Of a DNA stretch of 7,370 nucleotides, positions 1 through 5,052 are shown piece after piece. The notes under the pieces were generated by a model, which saw nothing but the letters and a program-made list of their open reading frames with translations, was not told the origin of the DNA and did not search any database. Within the stretch, counting starts at the first letter, position 1. Each line of letters starts with the position of its first letter. The stretch is from Acidimicrobiales bacterium (GTDB taxonomy: Bacteria; Actinomycetota; Acidimicrobiia; Acidimicrobiales; Poriferisodaliceae). Where the stretch lies: the NCBI GenBank assembly GCA_020631315.1, contig JAHDHM010000173.1:1-7370 (forward strand), read 5' to 3'. The position numbers and the translations under genes were made by a program.

Positions 1-636
1 ATCGGCCAGTCGATGATCAACCACCGCTCCGGTGGCCGGACCCGACTGTCGACGCTCGCCTCGGGCGTGTTCCTGTTGATCCTGATCCTCGGTCTCGGCG
101 ACCTGGTCGCCCGGATCCCGATGGCGGCGCTGGTCGCCGTCATGATCATGGTCTCCGTCGGCACCTTCAACTGGCGCAGCATCAGCCTGCCGACCCTGCG
201 CACCACGCCCGCGCAGGAGAGCGTGATCATGGTCGCCACCGTCGCCATCGTCGTGCTGTCGCACAACCTGGCGTATGGCGTCGCTGCCGGCGTGGTGCTG
301 TCGGCGATCTTCTTCGCCCGACACGTGTCCGGCGTCGTGAAGGTCACCAGCGTCGTCGACCCCGACGTGACCGCTCGTCTGTACTCGGTGACCGGAGAGC
401 TGTTCTTCGCGTCGAGCAACCAGATCGTGCACGCGTTCGACTACGACGAGGTGAAGGCGCCGCTGGTCGAGATCGACCTGTCACAGGCCCGTATCTGGGA
501 CACGTCAGCGGTCGCCGCGCTCGACACCGTGGTCGCCAAGTTCGCCGACCGCGGCATCGAAGCTCGGCTCGTCGGCCTGAACCGCCACGCCGAAGAGTTG
601 CATCGCAACACCTCGGGGTCCGTCAGCAACCACTGA
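1..636 (+). CDS. SulP family anion transporter, C-terminal part with STAS domain (5' end outside window)
   Basis: The reading frame is open from base 1 and ends at TGA 634-636, leaving 211 residues of a protein that normally has about 480-600. SulP proteins are inner-membrane carriers of sulfate, bicarbonate or other anions. The visible part begins with IGQSMINHRSGGRTRLS, the loop typical of late SulP transmembrane segments. Hydrophobic stretches follow at about residues 18-52 and 73-103, and then a cytoplasmic STAS domain at about 115-205. The STAS core is recognisable from VEIDLSQARIWDTSAVAALD and the later LVGLN strand. The Met at base 13 is internal, not the start, because family sequence continues upstream of it. 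The gene converges with the DUF1330 gene across only 26 bases. Family assignment is firm; the transported anion cannot be told from this fragment. Confidence 0.93.
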   Translation: MGQSMINHRSGGRTRLSTLASGVFLLILILGLGDLVARIPMAALVAVMIMVSVGTFNWRSISLPTLRTTPAQESVIMVATVAIVVLSHNLAYGVAAGVVLSAIFFARHVSGVVKVTSVVDPDVTARLYSVTGELFFASSNQIVHAFDYDEVKAPLVEIDLSQARIWDTSAVAALDTVVAKFADRGIEARLVGLNRHAEELHRNTSGSVSNH

Positions 637-662
637 CGGCCGAGCAGATCAGCCCGGCGGGA

Positions 663-959
663 TCACATCGCCGGGACGATGTAGGTGTTGATGTTCGTCG
701 TCGCTGCTTCGCGCATGGCGCGGTAGGGGGCGTAGTCCTCGTCGGCCAGCCATGCCTTCGCAGCATCGGCGTCGGGGAACTTCAGACCGACCGCGGTCGA
801 CGCCTCGGTGCCCTGGAGGAACTCTGGGTGTCCGCCGAAGCCGCCCTCGCCGCCGTGCTTGGCGACGGTCGGGAAGATCTGGCCGAGACTGCCGGGGTTG
901 TACTCGGCGTAGGCATCGGCATCGGTGACGTCATAGGTGAGAACGAGGAAAACAGCCAT
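663..959 (-). CDS. DUF1330 family protein
   Basis: This is a complete 98-residue protein, the usual length for DUF1330, a small ferredoxin-like alpha+beta fold related to dimeric alpha-beta barrels. It starts MAVFLVLTYDVTDADAYAEY, followed by a central glycine-rich segment with KHGGEGGFGG, a strand VGLKFPDADAAKAWL and the helix YAPYRAMREAA. The pattern 'aspartate-x-x-alanine-tyrosine-x-x-tyrosine ... phenylalanine-proline-(D/S)-x-x-x-A-x-x-W' is characteristic of the family. No catalytic function is established for DUF1330. The ATG at 957-959 has no Shine-Dalgarno sequence, but a -10-like TAGGGT ends exactly six bases upstream, suggesting a leaderless transcript. It lies 65 bases downstream of the transketolase-like gene on the same strand, so readthrough from that gene is also possible. 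Confidence 0.85.
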   Translation of the reverse strand: MAVFLVLTYDVTDADAYAEYNPGSLGQIFPTVAKHGGEGGFGGHPEFLQGTEASTAVGLKFPDADAAKAWLADEDYAPYRAMREAATTNINTYIVPAM

Positions 960-965
960 GGCTGG

Positions 966-971
966 ACCCTA
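966..971 (-). promoter_or_regulatory. Candidate -10 box of a leaderless promoter for the DUF1330 gene
   Basis: Read on the minus strand, TAGGGT (TANNNT consensus) is followed by exactly six bases and then the ATG. This places transcription initiation at or next to the A of the start codon. No convincing -35 box is seen. The geometry is the same as for the selenoprotein gene at 3440-3452, which strengthens both calls. Confidence 0.5.
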
Positions 972-1024
972 CGCCCGCCGCCGAGATGCTGCCTAAAGCC
1001 GGCTGGTGCGTCCGACCGCAGGGT

Positions 1025-3352
1025 TCACTCGCTCGTGGCGATGAGTGCCGCGTTGACGATGTCGCCGGTCGAGATACCCACGATCTCGTGGAGGTCGGCG
1101 ATGGTGCCCGACTCGCCGAAACGGTCGACACCGAGCGCCACCTGACGCGTACCGAGCGCCGAACCGATCCACGACAGGTGGTGACTCGCTGCATCCTGGA
1201 CCGACACCACTGGACGGGAACGTTCGTCGGCGGGCACCAGCCGATGCAGGTGGCTCGCACGGCGTACGACCGCGCCGCGCTCGACGGCACCCGCATAGGT
1301 GGCCCGCCAGCTCCGGTATGCCAGCTCCGGCGACGTGAGGTGCACGACGGTGACAGCCAGGCCTTCCCCGTCGAGTTCGTCAGCTGCGGCCAGTGCCTCC
1401 GGCGCCATCGGTCCGGTCGTGACGAGCGTGATGCCGGGGCGGCCGTCGTTCGGCGCGTCCCTCAAGCGATACCCGCCGGCGAGCACGTGCTCTCGAAGGC
1501 GGTCCTCACCATGGGCCTCGAGAGCCGCAGCGAACGGCTGCTGGTCGATCGGCCGTGTCGACAGTCGGAGGTAGGTGCTCTCACCGTCGGCACGTCCCAG
1601 ACTCTCGATCGCATCGCAGAGCAGCCAGTCGACCTCGGTCGCGTAGGCCGGCTCGGCGTACACCAGACCGGGCAGCTCGGCCCCGACCGACGCGGTGATG
1701 GTCGACTGATGGGCCCCGCCTTCGGGGGCCAGGGTCACACCCGCCGGAGTCCCGACGACGATGAACCGGGACGCGTTGTAGACCCCGTAGACCAGGGCAT
1801 CGAGGCCACGCAGCACGAACGGGTCGTACACGGTGCCGATGGGCACGAGGTGTTCGCCGTGGTGATCGTGGCTGAGTCCCAGCTGGCCGAGCAGCATGAA
1901 CAGGTTCATCTCGCTGATGCCGAGTTCGATGTGCTGACCGGTCGGCGACGGCGCCCACTTCAGCAACCGTTCCGCCCCACCGTGGTCGTCGCGTTCTTCG
2001 TGATGGAAGACCCCGGTCTTGTTGATCCAGCCGCCGAGGTTCGTCGAGATCGACACATCTGGCGACGTGGTGACGATCCGGTGCCCTACGCCGTCGACGT
2101 CGGCGAGACTCGCGAGCACTCGACCGAACGCCTCCTGGGTCGACGTCGAACCGTTGGTGACGACGGGCCTGGCGGCAGCGGGAACCGGTACCCGTGGCCG
2201 CGGGACCGGTTTCGCGTTGTTGAGCTCGCCGCCGACTGCGGCGCAGCGCCGACCTGCGTCGCTGTCGTTGGGGAAACGATCCCACTCGGTCGCCTCGGTC
2301 AGACCGAGCTGCTCTCGGAAGGCGGCGATCTGGCCGTCGTTCAGCAAGGCCGCATGGTTCATCGGGTCGCCGGCCATCGGCAGACCCCAGCCCTTGATCG
2401 TGTAGGCGAACACGACGCTCGGCTGGTCGGCGGCTGCGTCGCACTCGGCATAGGTGTCACGCAGCAGCCCGAGGTCGTGGCCGCCGAGATCGAGCACGGT
2501 GCGACGCAGCTCCGCCTCGTCCATGTCATTCGTCAGCCGCATCACCGACATGTCGGCACCGTCGAGGAACTTGGCCCGCAGATCGCCGTCGCCGAGCGCG
2601 AACAGCGACTGATAGGCCTCGTTGCTCATGGCGTCGATGTGGGCTCGTAGTGCATCGCCGCCGTCGCGCTCGAAGGCCGCGGTGAGCGTGGCTCCGTACT
2701 TGGCGATCGCCACGTGCCAGCCCGCATCGGCGAAGAACCGCTGGAGACGGATCGCCGCGATGTCGGGGATCACTCGATCGAGGCTCTGGCGGTTGAGGTC
2801 GATGACCATCGTGAAGTTGCCGAGCCCCTGGGTGGCGGGGTCGGCGATGGCTTCCCACACGTTGCCCTCGTCGAGTTCGGCATCGCCGACCAGGGCGACG
2901 AAACGGGCATCAGGCCGCGCGTCGAAGTGGGCGTCGACATAGCGGCGGGTGAGCGAGGAGAACAGCGGCGCCACCGCACCGAGGCCGACCGAGCCGGTGC
3001 TGAAGTCGGCGACGTCGGGGTCCTTGGTACGTGACGGGTAGGCCTGGAGCCCCCCTCGCTCGCGCAGCGTCGTCAGGTACGAACGATCGAGTTCACCGGT
3101 CAGGTACTTGATGGCGTGGAACACCGGCGAGGCGTGTGGTTTGACGGCGACCTTGTCCGCCCCGTTCAGGTGGTCGAACCACAGCGACGTCATGATCGAG
3201 ACCATCGAGGCGCACGACGCCTGGTGACCGCCGACCTTGATCTGACCACCGGTTCGCCGGTTGGCGTGGTCGACGATGCGAGTGGCGAGCCACAGGACTC
3301 GCTGCTCGATCTCGCGTAGCGTCGCGATTGATCCGTCAGCAGGCGTGTCCAT
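1025..3352 (-). CDS. Thiamine-diphosphate-dependent transketolase / pyruvate dehydrogenase E1-like enzyme
   Basis: This 775-residue protein has the full three-domain layout of transketolases and homodimeric E1 (AceE), but is shorter than AceE (about 885). The N-terminal domain carries GGHQASCASM at 41-50 and VKPHASPVFHAIKYL at 70-84. The diphosphate and metal-binding region is GDAELDEGN at 156-164, followed by VIDLNRQSLD at 183-192. That replaces the usual GDG with GDA and matches the AceE layout GDGEMDE...INCNLQRLD. In the pyrimidine-binding domain, HIELGISEMN places the likely cofactor-activating glutamate at 481. The C-terminal domain contains GVDRFGESG at 741-749, as in E1 and transketolase. 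The ATG at 3350-3352 has a strong AGGGAGG six bases upstream. A similar approximately 790-residue group in Alphaproteobacteria is usually labelled 'transketolase'; its substrate is not settled. No E2 or E3 gene is adjacent. The gene is transcribed divergently from the selenoprotein. Confidence 0.85.
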   Translation of the reverse strand: MDTPADGSIATLREIEQRVLWLATRIVDHANRRTGGQIKVGGHQASCASMVSIMTSLWFDHLNGADKVAVKPHASPVFHAIKYLTGELDRSYLTTLRERGGLQAYPSRTKDPDVADFSTGSVGLGAVAPLFSSLTRRYVDAHFDARPDARFVALVGDAELDEGNVWEAIADPATQGLGNFTMVIDLNRQSLDRVIPDIAAIRLQRFFADAGWHVAIAKYGATLTAAFERDGGDALRAHIDAMSNEAYQSLFALGDGDLRAKFLDGADMSVMRLTNDMDEAELRRTVLDLGGHDLGLLRDTYAECDAAADQPSVVFAYTIKGWGLPMAGDPMNHAALLNDGQIAAFREQLGLTEATEWDRFPNDSDAGRRCAAVGGELNNAKPVPRPRVPVPAAARPVVTNGSTSTQEAFGRVLASLADVDGVGHRIVTTSPDVSISTNLGGWINKTGVFHHEERDDHGGAERLLKWAPSPTGQHIELGISEMNLFMLLGQLGLSHDHHGEHLVPIGTVYDPFVLRGLDALVYGVYNASRFIVVGTPAGVTLAPEGGAHQSTITASVGAELPGLVYAEPAYATEVDWLLCDAIESLGRADGESTYLRLSTRPIDQQPFAAALEAHGEDRLREHVLAGGYRLRDAPNDGRPGITLVTTGPMAPEALAAADELDGEGLAVTVVHLTSPELAYRSWRATYAGAVERGAVVRRASHLHRLVPADERSRPVVSVQDAASHHLSWIGSALGTRQVALGVDRFGESGTIADLHEIVGISTGDIVNAALIATSE

Positions 3353-3358
3353 CGGCGT

Positions 3359-3365
3359 CCTCCCT
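3359..3365 (-). promoter_or_regulatory. Ribosome binding site of the transketolase/E1-like gene
   Basis: On the minus strand this reads AGGGAGG, six bases before ATG 3352-3350. It is a near-consensus Shine-Dalgarno and fixes the start. It contrasts with the divergent gene, which has none. Confidence 0.8.
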
Positions 3366-3376
3366 CGTCATCGCCG

Positions 3377-3382
3377 ATCGTA
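3377..3382 (-). promoter_or_regulatory. Candidate -10 box for the transketolase/E1-like gene
   Basis: The minus strand reads CCTACGATCG over 3384-3375, with TACGAT as the -10 hexamer. Initiation would fall near 3370-3372, giving a leader of about 18-20 bases that contains the AGGGAGG site. The same ten bases occur, mirrored, at the divergent promoter. No clear -35 is visible. Confidence 0.5.
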
Positions 3383-3408
3383 GGACCAGGCGGTCTCGAG
3401 AGCGGGAT

Positions 3409-3429
3409 GCCGCCCGCACCTCGGGCGGC
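3409..3429. promoter_or_regulatory. Inverted repeat between divergent promoters, candidate operator
   Basis: GCCGCCCG and CGGGCGGC form a perfect 8-bp inverted repeat around a 5-bp spacer. The dyad lies between the two mirrored -10 boxes. It overlaps where the -35 of the plus-strand promoter would be (about 3417-3422). This suits a dimeric regulator. GC-rich dyads also arise by chance in such genomes, so the call is tentative. Confidence 0.35.
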
Positions 3430-3439
3430 TCGCGCCACC

Positions 3440-3445
3440 TACGAT
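3440..3445 (+). promoter_or_regulatory. Candidate -10 box of a leaderless promoter for the AhpD-like selenoprotein gene
   Basis: TACGAT is followed by exactly six bases (CGCTGC) and then ATG at 3452, so transcription would start at the initiation codon. There is no Shine-Dalgarno upstream of this ATG, consistent with leaderless translation. The surrounding CCTACGATCG is the mirror image of the divergent -10 region. Confidence 0.5.
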
Positions 3446-3451
3446 CGCTGC

Positions 3452-4018
3452 ATGTCCTGGATCCGACAGGTGCCCGACGGCGAGTGGACGGGCGAGCTGG
3501 AGCCGTTGCGAGCTCGCGTGGTCGACCCGACCCACGACAAGGTCGACGAGATCATGGCGGTGCACTCGCTCAACCCGACCGGTATGGCGGCCCACGATGC
3601 GCTGTACCGCTCGGCGATGAGCGGCACGGCGTCGTTGCGCAAGGTCGAGCGTGAGCTCGTGGCGCTGGTGGTCTCCCTCGAGAATCACTGCCACTACTGA
3701 ATCACCCACCACCGGCGCGGTCTGCGCCGACTCCTCAAGGACGACGAACTGCTCGCCGCCATCGACGCGGACTGGCGCAGCGCGCCGCTGTCGTCGAAGC
3801 GGATGGCGATGCTCGAGTACGCGGTGAAGCTGACGCTGACCCCGGCCGAGATGGCCGAGGCCGACGTCAACGCACTCCGCGCCGAGGGTTTCTCGGACCG
3901 CGACGTCCTCGACATCGTCGAGGTCACCGCCTACTACGCCTACGCCAACAGAGTCGCCGACGCCCTCGGCATCCAACTCGAAGACTGGTACGAGGACTCG
4001 GACCTTCGGTCCTCATGA
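3452..4018 (+). CDS. AhpD-like peroxidase-related selenoprotein (carboxymuconolactone decarboxylase fold), in-frame TGA at 3698-3700 read as selenocysteine
   Basis: The 188-residue product belongs to the AhpD/CMD superfamily, 'uncharacterized peroxidase-related enzyme' group, whose members act as thiol-based peroxidases or disulfide reductases. It begins MSWIRQVPDGEWTGEL. It continues with AVHSLNPTGMAAHDALYRSAM at 36-56, then the redox helix with ERELVALVVSLENHC at 66-80. Codon 83 is TGA, giving C80-H-Y-U83 where the family has CxxC. Glu68 lies 12 residues before Cys80 and His87 four after residue 83, the same spacing as Glu118, Cys130, Cys133 and His137 of mycobacterial AhpD. After the TGA the same frame continues with ITHH and ends with AYYAYANRVADALGIQLEDW, the usual family C-terminus, giving normal full length. 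A SECIS-like hairpin follows the TGA at the standard distance. I chose ATG 3452 because MSWI is the family N-terminus and a -10 box sits six bases upstream. Alternatives are a nonsense mutation (one base from TGC) or a sequencing error. Ordinary gene calling would stop at 3700. Confidence 0.85.
3698..3700 (+). other. Recoded TGA, predicted selenocysteine codon (Sec83)
   Basis: The TGA lies in the helix-start redox motif Cys-His-Tyr-X and replaces the second cysteine of CxxC. TGA acts as an ordinary stop at the ends of the SulP, transketolase-like and permease genes here and at this gene's own end. A genome-wide reassignment to Trp or Gly is therefore unlikely, and the family expects Cys, not Trp or Gly. 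Confidence 0.8.
3713..3729 (+). promoter_or_regulatory. Bacterial SECIS-like hairpin
   Basis: CGGCGC-GGTCT-GCGCCG forms a 17-nt hairpin with a perfect six-pair stem and a five-base loop beginning GG. It starts 12 bases after the TGA, and the first loop G is base 19 after it. From memory, the Escherichia coli fdhF SECIS has the same string GGUCUGC starting at the same distance, and its loop G and U contact SelB. One difference is that this stem lacks the bulged U of fdhF. The stem encodes Arg88-Arg89-Gly90-Leu91-Arg92-Arg93, so RNA structure and protein sequence share these bases. Confidence 0.75.
4000..4012 (+). repeat. Small hairpin at the 3' end of the selenoprotein gene
   Basis: GGACC-TTC-GGTCC forms a perfect 5-bp stem with a three-base loop just before the stop codon at 4016-4018. 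It may contribute to transcript end processing or be incidental in GC-rich coding sequence. Confidence 0.3.
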
Positions 4019-4041
4019 CGCGTCAACAGTCAGCCGCAGCG

Positions 4042-4075
4042 TTTCGAAGTGGGGGGGCGCCCCCCCACTTCGAAA
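4042..4075. terminator. Perfect 34-bp palindrome between convergent genes, probable bidirectional terminator
   Basis: Two 17-base arms, TTTCGAAGTGGGGGGGC and its exact reverse complement, meet without a spacer. Transcripts of either strand would form a very stable hairpin. It sits in the 77-bp gap between the convergent selenoprotein and permease genes, where terminators for both strands are expected. There is no U-tract on either side, which is common for actinobacterial terminators. It could instead be a copy of a dispersed palindromic repeat. Confidence 0.6.
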
Positions 4076-4081
4076 GGCGTC

Positions 4082-4100
4082 GCTGAGCCGAAGGCTCAGC
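4082..4100 (-). terminator. Hairpin overlapping the stop codon of the AglG-like permease gene
   Basis: On the minus strand GCTGAGCC-TTC-GGCTCAGC makes a perfect 8-bp stem with a three-base loop, and the TGA stop (4098-4096) lies in the first arm. Together with the 34-bp palindrome a few bases further on, it forms a tandem hairpin end for the permease transcript. There is no U-tract. Confidence 0.5.
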
Positions 4101-5052
4101 CCTTGACAGAACCCGCCAGCAGGCCGCGGACGAAGAAGCGCTGCAGGGTGAAGAAGACGACGAGCGGCACGAACGCCTGGACGAACGCACCTGCGGGGAG
4201 CAGGTGCTCGTTTCTTCCGAAGTCGCCTGCGAGGTTGGCGATCTTCACCGTGGTCGGCAGGTCGACCGGGTTGCCGCCGGACAGCATCGTGAGTGCGATC
4301 AGGAAGTCGTTCCAGGTCCACAGGAACTGGAAGATCGCGAATGCCGCGAGTGCCGGGACCGACAGCGGGAGGACCAGTCGCCAGAAGATGGTGAAGTGGT
4401 CGGCGCCGTCGAGTCGTGCGGACTCGAAGACCTCCTTGGGCAGCTCACTGATGTAGTTGTGCAGGAGGAAGATGGCGAACGGCATGGCGAACCCGGTGTG
4501 GGTGAGCCAGACCGCGATGGATCCTCGGGTGTTGAGGTCGAGGTCCGGGATCAGCGTCAGGGTCCGCTCGGTGAACGGCACCGTCCAGTGTGCGCCGCCG
4601 ACGTAGGTCTGCAGCAACGGGATGAGCGCCACCTGCAGCGGGATCGCCAGCAGCGAGATGGTCACGATGAACAGCCACTCGCGGCCCTTGAAGTCGATCC
4701 ATGCGAAGGCGTAGGCGGCGAAGGCTGCGAACGCGATGGGGATGATCGTCGCCGGGATGGCGATGGCGAAGGAGCTGATGACCGACTGCCAGATGTTGTC
4801 GGCACCGGGCTGGGTGAGCGTGATGTCGTAGTTCTCGAGCGTCAGCCCGTCGCCCTCGCCCCACAACATCGTCCAGAAGCCGAAGTTGCGCTGGTCGCTC
4901 TGCGACCGGAACGAGTTGATGAACAGGCTGAGCGACGGGATCGTCCAGACGATCACGATGATCCACAAGCCCCAGCTCGGGATGTCGGTGAGGCGGCGGT
5001 AGATGCGGCCACCGAGGGTGTTGTTGTCCAGCGGAGTCATGTCGAGTGCCAT
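4096..5052 (-). CDS. Carbohydrate ABC transporter permease, AglG/MalG-like
   Basis: This 318-residue inner-membrane protein is one of the two permease subunits of a CUT1-type sugar importer. A first membrane segment at about 27-47 is followed by a periplasmic region with GLTLENYDITL (69-79), typical of the AglG branch. Further segments lie at about 94-118, 126-149, 179-200, 230-257 and 284-306. The EAA loop that contacts the ATPase is ESARLDGADHFTIFWRLVLP at 210-229, with the conserved Gly at 216. The C-terminus FVRGLLAGSVKG is standard for MalG-type permeases. The ATG at 5052-5050 overlaps the upstream permease stop by one base (TGATG), with GAGGG upstream, so translation is coupled. An in-frame ATG four codons later is less likely. 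An alpha-glucoside-type substrate is suggested only by similarity to AglG. No ATPase gene follows; the next gene is convergent. Confidence 0.92.
   Translation of the reverse strand: MALDMTPLDNNTLGGRIYRRLTDIPSWGLWIIVIVWTIPSLSLFINSFRSQSDQRNFGFWTMLWGEGDGLTLENYDITLTQPGADNIWQSVISSFAIAIPATIIPIAFAAFAAYAFAWIDFKGREWLFIVTISLLAIPLQVALIPLLQTYVGGAHWTVPFTERTLTLIPDLDLNTRGSIAVWLTHTGFAMPFAIFLLHNYISELPKEVFESARLDGADHFTIFWRLVLPLSVPALAAFAIFQFLWTWNDFLIALTMLSGGNPVDLPTTVKIANLAGDFGRNEHLLPAGAFVQAFVPLVVFFTLQRFFVRGLLAGSVKG

Noticed and set aside
986..2650. 554-residue plus-strand open frame
   Set aside because: It is antisense to the transketolase/E1-like gene, which has clear family motifs. The translation is rich in Arg, Gly, Val and Asp, without domain pattern, as expected for a shadow frame in high-GC DNA.
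3698..3700. TGA read as Trp or Gly through an alternative genetic code
   Set aside because: TGA terminates other genes in the window, including this gene itself at 4016-4018, and the family has Cys at this position.
3368..3976. 202-residue minus-strand open frame across the selenoprotein gene
   Set aside because: It is a GC-driven antisense shadow. The plus-strand frame has family-specific motifs on both sides of the TGA and the minus-strand product has none.
3452..4018. Pseudogene by nonsense mutation at 3698
   Set aside because: The stop falls precisely on the one residue where selenocysteine is expected, a SECIS-like hairpin follows at the right distance, and the downstream half is intact without further lesions. 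It remains the main alternative until selB and tRNA-Sec are checked.
4016..4025. Ten-base palindrome TGACGCGTCA at the selenoprotein stop codon
   Set aside because: It is short, includes the stop codon, and has no promoter beside it, so an operator role cannot be supported.
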